Below, one piece after another: positions 8,778 to 19,800 of a DNA stretch of 64,000 bases (position 1 is its first letter; each line of letters opens with the position of its first letter). The notes under the pieces are model-generated. The model saw only the letters and a program-made list of their open reading frames with translations, did no database searches and was not told the origin of the DNA. The position numbers were made by a program, and so were the translations under genes. The stretch is from Uranotaenia lowii (Eukaryota > Arthropoda > Insecta > Diptera > Culicidae), in the NCBI RefSeq assembly GCF_029784155.1, contig NC_073692.1, positions 158,315,582 through 158,379,581 of the forward strand, written 5' to 3'.

Positions 8778-11700
8778 AGAGCCATAATCCCTGTTTGCTT
8801 TTAATTTACTATTGATTTCTTGATTCTAGTGCAAAGTAGATAGATGTTCGCAGATGTTTTTTTTTGTTTCGATTATAGTTGTTTTACCATGTTTGGGCAT
8901 TCGCGACTTAAATAAATTTGCAGTTGGCGGACAGTTATTGAAAAACTTATCCTGTACAATTGAGTTCTATATTTCTCGCGTGAGCTTTCATTACGTAGTA
9001 TGAAACATCTTAATAATTCACAGAAAACTGCTTCAAAAGTTATCAAAACAACGTTAAAATGTGTATTTCACATATAGAATATGTTAACCAGGTTACAAAT
9101 ATTCTTAATGGAAAGAAGTTGCGACTAGGTTATGTCAGTTTTTGTATTTTTTCGTAATAAAACTGTTTGTTTACATTTCATTTCATACGACCTAATGAAA
9201 GCTCACGTGAGATTTACTCTTCGTTTCGAATTCATCGCCTCAGGAAGCACTAACTTGCCGACTGAGCATTATAACAAGCCCTAAATGTTAAAATTATTTA
9301 TTTAAATATCACATACAACTCAAATGGCTTTGTCTTCAGCACAACACTTTCAAAAGATCCAACTCCAGATTTTTTTTTCTCAGAATGTCCTTCTCATTCC
9401 ACGCAGTGCAAGCGAGAGATAAATTCAAAATTGTTCCCCATTATCCAAAACGTTAAACATTCCGCGCTGGAAACTTGGATCATCATCGTAAAATTGAGAC
9501 AAGTTTACCATACCGAGTCCGAGAAAACGCTGATGCAGGTTCAACGAATGGGAAAAAAAAGTTTCAAAGTTATAAAACGCAACAGCAGAAGCAGGGAAAA
9601 AACGGTCACCCCCTAAGACGAAAAGTAATTCGGCCACCATTTATTGACTCTTACAAGCTCGGTAACAACAACAACTGCAGGAGGATAGCGGACAGGAATT
9701 TTTCCAAGATGTTTCCCGTGCGTCTTATAGGTTAGATGTGAGTTCGTTTGTTGTGTGTGTGCCGTTTGTGTAAGTGTTTTTCGTCGTGTTTCTGTGTATG
9801 TCAACACACATGTGATCATTTCTGGATAGCGCGTCGTAGCATCTTTGTTCCTTGGGGCATGTGGAGCAAAGAGAACAGAGTTAGCTTAGTGCCGAAAAAA
9901 CTCTGTTGTTGACAGAATCCTCCGCCAACAAAGAAAAAGAGCGAACGAACGAACGAAGAACATGCTGCAGTCGTAAAGTCTTGTATTTACGACACTCTCC
10001 AAGACGATGCTTCCCCATTCATTCGAATTTCTTCCGCCTTCCGCTTTTCCCACGAACCGGAAACGCATTGAACAAAACCCATAGCCCATTTTGCCACATA
10101 CACAACGAGGCAGAGAACCTACCTTGAGGAAATCCACTGGTAAAAGTTCAATTTACTCCATCAACCGTTTGGGGATCGTCGCTCGTCTCGGGTGCGTCTT
10201 GGGTTAAATGTGTTTTCAGCGACAAGTAGACGAGACAATCGTCTAAATACTGAAGGATCCACCGAAAGTAGATAACTTTCGTATGAATTCAAAAAAAATT
10301 CCCTAAACTTTTCCCAAGAAAATCTCGTCAGATTTTTTTTTGTAAGAGAAGCACCGGAAGCTTGTTTTTTTTATAAACCCTATGGAAATGGAATAGGCAG
10401 CATCCCCATATCGATGATCCAGCCAAGCAGACCAAACCCGAAGAGAGTTAGGAGGAGGTCGGCTTGTCGGTGCCGGAATCTGTACCTCAAAATTATACTA
10501 AAGTCTTTACGCCGCGCCGGCCGTCAAGAGTTCAAATTCGATTTGGAAAGGATTTTCCTCGAAAGCTCTCGGAAGCACGTGTTGCCCTCCTCGGGGAGAC
10601 GCTTTAACGAATACGGCACCAGTCACTGAAGTAGGTACAAGGTAGAAGCAAGTCAAAGGTAGTAGAAAGCAATGTTAAAGTGTCATGGAAGCGGAGACAT
10701 CGGGTTGAACGGGTGTATTTTCTTTTCTGGTTCCATTCCATTCAAGGTCGTTGTCAATCGAACGTTTATGCATAATTGAAAGCTCTGCAGAGCCCCACAA
10801 GGGTTTTGATTAAAATTTCTTGCGTTTGAATTAAGTATTGAATTTTCAATAACATACATAAGTTACATGTTTGATTTTTTTAATTTGTATCTACAAATGA
10901 GGAACATATCTAAAATGAGTCTTTCGATGCTGATATCGGGGATGATAAATGTTATAAATGTCGTTTAACCGTAACACAGAACCAAGGTCGCAGCCATCGG
11001 ATCCGACGATCGTGTAGCTGTTATGTCTTAGTTCCCTTTTGCGAATGTGTTTCCAAAAAATGTTACTCGAAAAAAGTCGAATGACATTCGTAAAGAATGT
11101 CACAACATGCTTACAGACCATGACGGTTTGTTACATATTGATAAGCAACGAAAGACCAGCCAAAGCAAGGTTCCCTCAGAATACGGAACCTTAAGGTCCT
11201 CTGGCTACTGGGTAATCAAAGACTTTACGAATAAAATTAATGTTAATTGTGATTTTATTGATGTTTTATGGGGCGTGTTGTCTGTGTGTACAAAAAACAA
11301 TTCCTTTCTGGTGTGTAAAAACTCACTAACCGTGGTTTTACTACAGTTGCTGTTGTGTCGCGACCTCGTGATTCCGAAAATCCAACTCCGGAAGCAGGAG
11401 GGCCGTCGATGTAATGGCGTATCGACTGGGTGTCGAAATCGTCGCCGTCAGCGAGCGTTGCTGAACTCGGTCGTTGCAGGCATCTTCCTTCGTTGGCTGT
11501 TAATCAGCCTGCTCATAAGAGTGCCCCGTATCCGGCAGGCCGAGAAGGGAAGTTCTCCTTTATATTTAGAGCCCCTCAGACCCCGAGGAACGTTATTGAT
11601 GCTGATCCTTTGCGATAAGGCGCGAGACCACAAGTGATCTGCGGGTCGAGCCGTGAAGAGGTCAAACCGGTATTCGGCGAATTTCGTGGACGTTCACAAA

Positions 11701-11820
11701 CACTAACGGACGCCTGGTACACAAGATAGCGAATTTTCCGGAAGCACGTTTCCTTTTCGGCTTTCATGATCTCTTTTCTTTACCTCTTTTTCCTTCTCTG
11801 TTAATTGACAGCAGCCAACA
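8778..11820. other. 3 kb with no supported gene
   Basis: The sequence is AT-rich with several GC-richer islands, notably 9660-10160, 10400-10680 and 11340-11700. ORFs of 60-196 codons occur in several frames, but none shows family motifs or conserved-looking composition. The islands could be untranslated exons or regulatory DNA of the gene whose coding exon is at 31699, but nothing in the sequence proves it. A GT-rich stretch lies at 9735-9800. Confidence 0.5.
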
Positions 11821-11869
11821 GTAAAAAAGTGCCTACTGTGGTGCTATCTTGTTGTGAGACAGAACGAGG

Positions 11870-12530
11870 AAAATAATAAAAAGGTAAAATTTACCGAGTA
11901 ACTGTGGTAGTTTTTTTTTTTCAACCCTTTTTCAAAATAAATTTTACCCAAATTCACCTAGCAAAACAGTTAATTGTACCGTTTTTTTTTTCACCAAGAA
12001 AAAAGGTAAATTTAACCTTTTTAGGAATTCAAGGAGCAAAACGGTATCTGTTAATCATCAAATTAAATGAAACAAAGACACAAATTCATTCAAGAATGGA
12101 TTTTTATTATAGAAAGACGTGTCCATTACCTATTGTCGTAACCGATCGATACTTTTAACTACGAGTTCCTCTGAAGTTTTCAGCAAGTTCGCCATCTTCG
12201 TATCAACACAGCCGTGACTATTTTCATCTTTATTCAAACTGAATTCCCTATTAATTTTGCCAACTTCTCACACCTACCAAACACTCACTCTCTCATTTTA
12301 TACTCTTCTAATATACTCTTATAATCAAAATAGTGTATTTTCATAAATTTTCAGCTAGTTCATTTCCATCATCTACATCAGTTATTTTCAAACTTTTTCA
12401 ATTCACCGCCTCTTATTTTCAAGCTCAACGCCCTCCTTCAAAAAAAAGTCTTAAAAGCAAAATGCTGAATGAAATTGTTCAATCCCATAAGCTTTGTCTT
12501 TATGTTGATAGACAAAACTAAAATCTCAAT
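11870..12530 (-). other. Candidate element with mini-gene; GGTAAAATTTACC subterminal motifs
   Basis: The left side carries repeated GGTAAAATTTACC-like and GGTAAATTTAACC motifs beside poly-T runs, resembling the subterminal arrays of the TIR elements at 4418, 28371 and 52514. On the complement there follow an AATAAA signal and a short ORF (12130-12195). I could not find convincing inverted ends or a target duplication, so the borders are uncertain. Confidence 0.35.
12130..12195 (-). CDS. 21-codon ORF with donor-like stop and poly-A signal
   Basis: On the complement, ATGGCG at 12195 follows AAG and opens MANLLKTSEELVVKSIDRLR, ending CAA TAG. As in the 2666 ORF, the stop is followed directly by a donor-like GTAATG. 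AATAAA on the complement lies at 12103-12108, about 22 bases past the stop. It may be the first coding exon of a captured or truncated gene. At this length it could be chance. Confidence 0.25.
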   Translation of the reverse strand: MANLLKTSEELVVKSIDRLRQ

Positions 12531-12559
12531 AAAAATATTAACATTATATCAGTGAACTA

Positions 12560-13320
12560 GGGTTACCACCACCAATTAGGGTTAGCACAACGAATATTTA
12601 AAACATTGCTAGACTCATTTGCCAACATTCGCCAATTCTGACATCTCAATTTCTGAATATTGTGGTAAAATTCTACCTTCATATGAAATCCATTATTATC
12701 AAAACTGATAAACGACGAATTTTCAAAATGCTGGTCAAAAGCGAAGCATTAAATATGATAAGGTGCGTTACTTAAAAAAATCATATACCATATGGATTTT
12801 TTAAACATCATTTTTTGAGGAAAATAATATTATTTTGGAAAAAAATGGACTTGTTGAAAAAAATAGCAGGAATGCAAAAAAGTTTTAAATTTATTAAATT
12901 TTAAATCAATTTATTCAGAGTATAATGGATGTTAACAAATGTTAATGTTAATGAAAAAATCAGCTGATGCTCAAATACTAATTTAAAAAATCATTGAAAA
13001 ATTCGCAAAAGGAGCACATTACATAAACTTTCTCTAAAATATGCATAAAGGATCCAGGATCCAGTAAGAATAAAATTTCCCAAACATATTCTTAAACTTT
13101 GAAAACATTCAGTTCGTATGGAAAATATAACGCCTATCTTAAATCTTGGTTATCTTAATTCGTGTGCTGCTAAATTTGTCATAAACTCAACAAACTAATG
13201 ACCGCAATTTGGGATAGATATAAAAAAAGACATGAATTTCAAACTTTAAGTGAGAAATTTTAAATTTGAGTTTCAAAGTTAAGCAGCATTTACGAGTCTT
13301 AAATTTTTTTTTTACTTTAA
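12560..13320. other. AT-rich stretch, nothing recognised
   Basis: Very AT-rich with homopolymer runs. No ORF of interest, no inverted ends and no family match seen. Confidence 0.6.
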
Positions 13321-13690
13321 TTCAGTTTATTGAGACCGAAGAAGTTTGAAAAAAACTGTTGACGGTCCCCCGACGGTCATACATTTCAAGTGTAGTGTGT
13401 GTTTGCTTTTTGCTTATCTACTACTTAAAACTATTCACTTTTTGCTGCCTTCAGGTTAAAGGAAAAGGAATTAAGGGATAAAGGATGGGATTCGGGATTA
13501 ATTATGTAGAAGGAAGGGTAAAGGATGTATTTAAGGGTGATACTGTAAATTTCCCACGCCAGGTTGCACACGGTTATGAAGACCATTTCCTGTCTTCTCC
13601 TCCCAAGAGTCCATGGTGTTGACAAGGTTTACCGCGCTTGTCACGCGTTACTTTTGTGGCGAACTGTTTCTTAGGAGGTCCGTGCGATTT
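13321..13690. repeat. Possible LINE-derived non-coding fragment
   Basis: It contains a purine-rich run (GGAAAAGGAATTAAGGG..AAAGGATGGGATT) followed by CCCACGCCAGGTTGCACACGG and a GC-richer end. The texture resembles untranslated LINE sequence such as 7500-7740, but I see no direct match in the window, so the call is tentative. Confidence 0.25.
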
Positions 13691-14230
13691 AATTTTGTGT
13701 TTTGCTTCCAATCAATTCAAATAATTCAATCCCAGCATTTTTATTGATAAACGAATAATATTGATAGCATAATCATTACAAATAGTACAGTTGAATTTTT
13801 GAATTGATTTAGTTAAATAAGAGGAAAAAATTAAAACTTAAAATCAAAGGGCAGTAAGTCAAAATTTTGTCAATTTTACGTTTTCTTGAATCTTTAATAG
13901 CTGTGACGCCTTTTCACAGTTTTTTCGATAACATTTTTCGCTCAGCAAATATTTTAAGTCTGCAATACCATACCATGCATTTACCATCCAAAATTAATGC
14001 CTTTTGTAAAATCCAAAACAAATTAACTATACAGATCATAAAACAGATCGTAGACAAAATTACTGCCAATTTAAAAGCAAAGAGCTCGGTGACTCATTGT
14101 CATTTAAATTCGACGTTGTTTCGTTATTGTGACATTATGAATTTAAATAAGACTTCACCGCCCCCTTGAGCCCATCCAACCCCTCCAAATTTCAAATTTG
14201 CGCTCATCACCCCCTTAGAAGGCCATGTAG
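13691..14230. other. AT-rich spacer, nothing recognised
   Basis: An open frame of 100 codons (13867-14169) has the composition of AT-rich non-coding DNA and no motif. No other structure seen. Confidence 0.5.
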
Positions 14231-14420
14231 GCGAAGAAAATTAATGTCGCGAGTTCGCTAGTTCAAGCTACTAGTGTTAGTACCGGTAAAAATTAGTTTT
14301 CCCCCTCTCGTGGAAGGGTTTGACTTTTAGGTGACAAAAATTAGTGTCGCGAGTTCACTATTTCAAGCTACTAGTGATAGTATCGCTAGAAATTAGTTTG
14401 GCTCCGATTTCAACTTGCGA
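14231..14420 (+). repeat. Minisatellite A, first block (two units)
   Basis: Two diverged units start near 14238 and 14334. The core is ATTAGTGTCGCGAGTTCGCTA, then CAAGCTACTAGTGTTAGTACCGGTA and AATTAGTTTGGCTCCGATTT. The same core makes up the block at 15506-16030, about 1.1 kb away. Confidence 0.85.
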
Positions 14421-14694
14421 CCCCTCTATTGACGAAAACAAATGTCACACCCATAGAAGAGGTTGCAAAAATCCAATGCCTATTTAGCACATCTCTGTGC
14501 CGATAATGCGCTGAAATGTGCACTGTGCCGAAGATGATATGTTTGAAAAACCGTAACTGGCATAAGGACTCGGCTCCCAACTAAAATGATGCATGACCAC
14601 TACATTCAAGCAAAACAAGAAAAACATTTTATGGGATTTCGTTCCTATTGGATAATTCATCCCAGACACAAGAAAATAAAAATATAAACCACGC

Positions 14695-14770
14695 CCGTAG
14701 GGAGAATCGAACTCAAATCACTATCTAAATGGTCTTGCCAGATCGACATCTTAACCAGGGTACTATTTGA
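14695..14770 (-). repeat. tRNA-like sequence, SINE head candidate
   Basis: The complement reads CCCTGGTTAAGATG (A-box-like) and, about 40 bases on, GAGTTCGATTCTCCC (B-box-like) ending with CTACGGGCG. It does not fold into a complete tRNA by eye, so it is more likely a tRNA-derived retroposon fragment than a functional tRNA. Confidence 0.5.
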
Positions 14771-14959
14771 GCTTCATGCAGGAAGAGGGATATTTGTCAT
14801 AGGAATTCTGCCACCGATCAATCACAAAAGAAACGCACGACAGTGGCTTCCCGGCGTTTGGCCTCCTTTCAAGGTATTCATTTGTCTTGCGATGGAAACG
14901 GGAAAGGGAACGGGAGTGGAGGAAACGGGAAACCCATTGGATGAGAACTGTGCTTTGCT

Positions 14960-15300
14960 TACTGCCTGCTATTACATACACACGCTACATATACACAGCT
15001 GCTAAAGCCGGGCAGCTTGGCCGGTGCTTGTTTGCCGGTGAATTGAAGGAATATATTCTTGTTGCTTTTGCTACATACACACGCACAGCTTAGCCGTGGT
15101 TGTTTGCCGGCGAATTGAATTGAAGGAATGTTTTTTTTGTTGTTGCTTTTACTGCATACACACGCACAGCTCGGCCGTGGTTGTTTGGCGGTGGATTGAA
15201 GGGATTGAATTAGAAGGATGTTTTTGTTGTTGCTTTTGCTACATTCACACGCACAGTGCTCGGTTCGCTGGCTGCCTGGTGTTGGCCGGTATTTATTTCC
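14960..15300 (+). repeat. Minisatellite B, three to four units of 77-91 bp
   Basis: ACGCACAGCT recurs at 15081, 15172 and (as ACGCACAGTG) 15249, each preceded by GTTGCTTTTRCT and followed by GGCCGTGGTTGTTTGSCGG and a TTGAAGGAAT-type run. The 138-codon complementary ORF (14959-15375) simply translates the repeat into CACVCSKSN units and is not a convincing gene. Confidence 0.85.
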
Positions 15301-15505
15301 ATCCTTCTTTGTCTTGTGATGCGATAGGGAGGGACGTGAAAGCGTTTTTATTTTGTTTCTTTCAGACATACGCAATTCGGTTAACTTGGGAGATTAATGC
15401 CGGTGGGAGCAAATCGAATCAGCACCGATCGCGTTATCTTCTTGTACCAATGATGCTATGTAATTGACTACACGCCATTGGCACAGAGGCTGAATTTTGG
15501 GTGCA

Positions 15506-16030
15506 CTAATGGTACTAGTGTTGGTACAGGTAGAATTTAGTTTTGATCCGATTTCAACTTGCGACCAGTCAAGTGAAAGGGTTTGACTTCCAGGTGACGA
15601 AAATTAGTGTCATGGGTTCGCTAGTACAAGCTTTTGGTGCTAGTACCGGTACACATTAGTTTAGATTCTATTTCAACTTGTGACCAGTCTAGTGAAAAGG
15701 TTTGACTTGTAAGTGACGAAAATTAGTGTCGCGAGTTCGCTAGTACAAGCTTCTAGTGTAAGTACTGGTAAAAATTAGTTTGGCTCCAATTTCAAAACTC
15801 GAACAGTACCGGTAGAAGTTAGCTTAGCTCCGATTTCAGCTTGCGACCAGTCAAGTGAAAGGGTTTGACTTGTAGGTGTCGAAAATCAGTGTCGCGAGTT
15901 CGCTAGTAAAACTATTACTGTAAGTACTGGTAGAAATTAGTTTGGCTCCGATTTCAACTTGCAACTAGTGAAGTGAAAGGTTTTGGCTTGAAGGTTATAA
16001 AAGAAGTGTCGCGAGTTCACAAGTACAAGC
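15506..16030 (+). repeat. Minisatellite A, main block
   Basis: Four to five units of about 118-165 bp with the core GTCGCGAGTTCGCTAGTACAAGCTTCTAGTG, the AGTACCGGTAGAAATTAGTT box and GACCAGTCAAGTGAAAGGGTTTGACTT. One unit carries an extra internal copy of the AGTACCGGTAGAA box near 15805. Divergence is roughly 10-20 percent by eye. Confidence 0.9.
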
Positions 16031-18008
16031 TTCTAGCACAGACAAACAGACAGGACACTCTGAAGAAAATCCGATTATTTTTTTCGCGAAGCGATTCCAC
16101 TGCCGTCTGTTGTCAACATTGCCTACCAGCATCGCAATTGTAAAATAAACCATAGTAGGAAGCCATGATATCTTGGCATTTAACACTCAACTGTAAACAA
16201 GCAATCCATAGTTTTTGCTGGAGTAATAAATTTCTAGGTAAATTTTAGTGTTTGATTAACCGTGATTGGAATCATCAAAGTTATAAAAACAGCTTAATAC
16301 GTTCGTCGCCACGCTCATTTTGGTAGTTTTACTAGCCGGGCCCAAAGAAATTTCAAAAGAGAGAAAGCAAAGAGGGAGAACTTCCATATTTGAAACGTAT
16401 GGCGAAGCTGAGCGGTAAACTCAAGTAAGAGAGCAAAAGATGTTCAAACAGAGACAGCTGCAGCAAACCATAGGACAATTGAATAATCCTTCAGTCTCCA
16501 GTAACGGAAGTTAATGTTTGGAATCGATGAGAATGGATGCGTTGGGAATTTTCTTTTGTGCATGAATACTGTGCTGAAAATACAAAATGCTGTTTTTAAA
16601 TCCGTGAATTTCCTTTGGTTTTAACAGCCCGTTAAAATTTGCCAACAATTATTCAGGATCATTTTATTTCATGCAGGAACAACAAACGCGTTTTTTTGAA
16701 CGAAGACTATTATATTTTCAGTAGTAATTACGCAGGCAAAAAATTGGCATAGGTACATAAAGTTGTCGTAACCGGTGGTTCCGGATGTCCCTCTGCTCCC
16801 CTTTCTTTCGAACTTCCATCGATTTTTCGCCTTCAAGAGTCACTACACCACATCCGTTCTTTACCACAATTGGGATTGGGCCTGCTAAAAAGAATAAAGC
16901 TTGCTCTTTACTCTTACACAGATTTCCATAAGAATGACAGCTAATCGGAGTGAAATTTTAGTGAAGGCTATTGCTTTCTCTGTTTAACACACGAGAAATC
17001 GTATATCGGGATTGCGAGCGCGCCCATCGCCCATATCGTTCAAACTGATTTTTTTCATCATACTCTCTTTCAGAATCAGCAATTTTCTGTCTCTTTTTCT
17101 CAAAACAACTCATTTTTTTATCACTGGGTATCTGTTCTCTATTCCACTGATATAAATCATCAGTTTGTTCTCATCCTACAAATTAGAACATTTTCCTTAT
17201 CAGATTATTTAATTATTCACTACAAAGGTCTAGTGGTTTTTCAATTCAATTGTTAAAATTGACAAAATAAGCTGAGTCTCAGGTTTGCGTCAAAGTCAAT
17301 TGGGGAAAAAATACTAGTCAGCATATTTATTTAGGTTCTGGAATAATAGAACAGAGCATATTCTCAACATTTCCGCTCGCTTATCTTTATTTTGCTCTTG
17401 ATTGGTTCCCGTATCGCTCGAATGAAATAATTTCGTACTCTGGTAGCAAGAACGGCTTTAAAATGCTTTCTCGATAAGGCGTCTTTCAGGAAAACTATAC
17501 ATTCTAAATCCATTGATAATTCTTTAGCTGGATTTCGACGGTAGACTGTTCAAAAATGAAAAGTCCTGTTATCACTAGTAATCTTGACACAATTATCCGA
17601 TCGTATCTTCTGAAATGAAAATTTTTGGGTTGTTTCACGACTTTCGGGGAATTGCGGGGATGGCAGACAGACCTTGACAAATTCCTTGAACTGATGCACA
17701 GGTTTGATTGGCTTTTACTGCACGTTTCGGTCCATTATTTGGTTTAATGGCTGAATCTGAACTCAAAATTCTTCACTCTAAAATTACCACTAAATCCTCG
17801 GTAAACAAATTTTGTTGGATAACAACAAACAAAACTCAACAACTTACAAGCACCGTGGAAATGAAACTGGAGATGCACTGCTAACATGATCAAAAATCTA
17901 AATTTTCGTTTTTGCGATTTTAGTTCATCTCGCAAATGTCAAATTGGTCTGATGAAATAACCGATCAGTGAGTAGGTAACAATATTTGTTTCTAGAAAAT
18001 AACCATTA
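16031..18008. other. 2 kb without a supported gene
   Basis: AT-rich DNA. At 16399-16428 an ATGGCG-initiated 9-codon ORF runs into a donor-like GTAAGA, similar in style to the mini-ORFs elsewhere, but there is no other support. ACAGACAAACAGACAGGACA at 16039 resembles the end of the 27656 element; no matching right end was found. Confidence 0.5.
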
Positions 18009-18754
18009 GAGCACCTGTATCCGTGGTCCAAACAGCCGGTTCAGACCCAAATTCCGACCCGAGCAACCGCACTGGTGATCTATTATACCAGTTTTAACCC
18101 AACTTTTTTTTAGAGCTGGTATAAGGATTGATCCAAAACTGATAAGATTTGGATCCAATTTGACACAGTTCTAAACCAGGGATGAGCAAATCGCGGCCCG
18201 CGGGCCGCATGCGGCCCTCGACGCATATTTGTGCGGCCCGCGAAGCTTATCTCAAATTATATTTTTATTATATTTTTTTTTACACCAAAGATTGTTATTA
18301 TCATTAAATAGCAGTCCCTACTGAACCAAAAATAATGTATTAATTACTTAATTACATATGTACGTTGCTTATTTGCAGTTGCATTAGCCCCATAATCATT
18401 CAGATTGTTTACTTTTTTGTAGGATTTCGCGACAAGAACAATATCTGTAGTTCTGTGATTCAACCCAAAATATTTGTAACGACTACTCAGGAAAACAGCA
18501 TTTTTGGTGCCTATGTTTCAATAACTAATTTTGTTAAATTTTGGCGTCCTGAATTTAAAACATTTCACAGATTTTGTCAATCACTTCTGGTATCGGTGAT
18601 ATGGCGTGTGGAAATTTTAAAAATGATCAGTTTTTGGTGTAATCGATCTTTTATAACTGATAAACCAATAAACTTCATAATAACCAAAAGCTGATTTTGA
18701 ATCAATTTACTATCCTTCATTCAATCAAGGTCTCAGATATTGCCAAGAGAGATA

Positions 18755-19800
18755 GGGGAGATGAGGGCATAACGAGCACCCGAGGCATAATGAGAACTAC
18801 GATTTTCTACGAAAGTGCGTATTTTCTTAAATAAATTTTCATGAGGATTTGTTTCGTACTTCCTATAGTATTAATTATTCATAAAAAAAAGGAATCTCCT
18901 TATCATCTTTACAGAGATATTTAAAAAAAACTAGCTTTGTTCTCAAGTTACGAAAATATTATAATTTTTGAGCACCACGAAATAAGCTCTTATGATCTTA
19001 AAATAACCTTGATCTATAATGTACGCACTGCAACATGATGTACACATTGTTTCTCAATTTTTACCATCAAAAAATTTTTGATTTTTCACTTTTATCAGTT
19101 TTAAAACACGTTTTTACTTAAATTTGTTGACTAGGGGCATATACAGCACCATATTGTCGAGGCATAATGAGCATTTTCTGCCGTAGAATCTAGCAGCGAA
19201 TTAAAATTGATTTATAGCGTCTCACCTTGACTAGTTTTCATCCGACAATTTAGCCTATTGGTAAGGTGTCGGAGAGGTAATCAAAAGACTAGAGTTAGAT
19301 TTCTGTTCGAGGTGATTTTTTTCCATTCTTAATTCATGATCGATTTTTTTATTGTTACATTATACGGCTAGTAGCATCATCCTCCGAACAAAGCACTTAA
19401 TGTATGAGCGTGCGTGAATTGTTTGTATTCTACAAACAGACCTAGATTATTTTGTTATTGCTTTGTTTGATGAATCTACGACTCACCTGACTTCATCGAA
19501 TTGAATTCGCTGCTAGATTCCCGGGCAAAAACGCACATCTTGCTCTGATTAATGGTGCTCATACTGCCTCAGGGGGGGGTTCTCATTATGCCTCCACAGT
19601 GGCTGGTTTTCAGCTTTTGGCAAAAATTTTTAAAATGCATTTTTTAACGTTTTCATCTAGTGTTTCACGTTTCTGCCCGTTAGGGAATAGGCTTTTCAAG
19701 TTCCTGAACACGAAACAATAATGTAGCCTCCATATTATAGCTATTTTCTATGGTTAAATAACCGTTTTCCTTAAGGTGGCCATTATGCCCCCATCTCCCC
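18755..19800. mobile_element. TA-flanked inverted-repeat element nested in the hAT-like element
   Basis: The left end GGGGAGATGAGGGCATAACG pairs with GGGGAGATGGGGGCATAATG on the complement of the right end, both next to TA (18753-54, 19801-02). Further in, GAGGCATAATGAG recurs inverted several times (18781, 19160, 19577). A second inverted pair, GAATCTAGCAGCGAATT at about 19185 and its complement at about 19504, encloses a tRNA-like segment. Two nested inverted-repeat units are therefore stacked here. Confidence 0.8.
19251..19313 (+). repeat. tRNA-like segment in the loop of a nested inverted repeat
   Basis: TAGCCTATTGGTAAGGTG fits an A-box, and about 40 bases later CTGTTCGAGG fits a weak B-box. 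It lies between the inverted arms at 19185 and 19504. It may be a relic of a SINE, or a Pol III promoter within the element. Confidence 0.4.

Noticed and set aside
11047..11637. 196-codon + strand ORF
   Set aside because: Its composition changes along the length with no motif, no splice context and no conserved texture; kept only as a GC-rich island of unknown role.
14959..15375. 138-codon complementary ORF with repeated CACVCSKSN units
   Set aside because: It is the translation of minisatellite B; no start context, no homologous pattern and the units differ in frame between copies.
18755..19800. CRISPR-like array because of repeated GAGGCATAATGAG
   Set aside because: The repeats are inverted, irregularly spaced and part of transposon ends in a eukaryotic genome.
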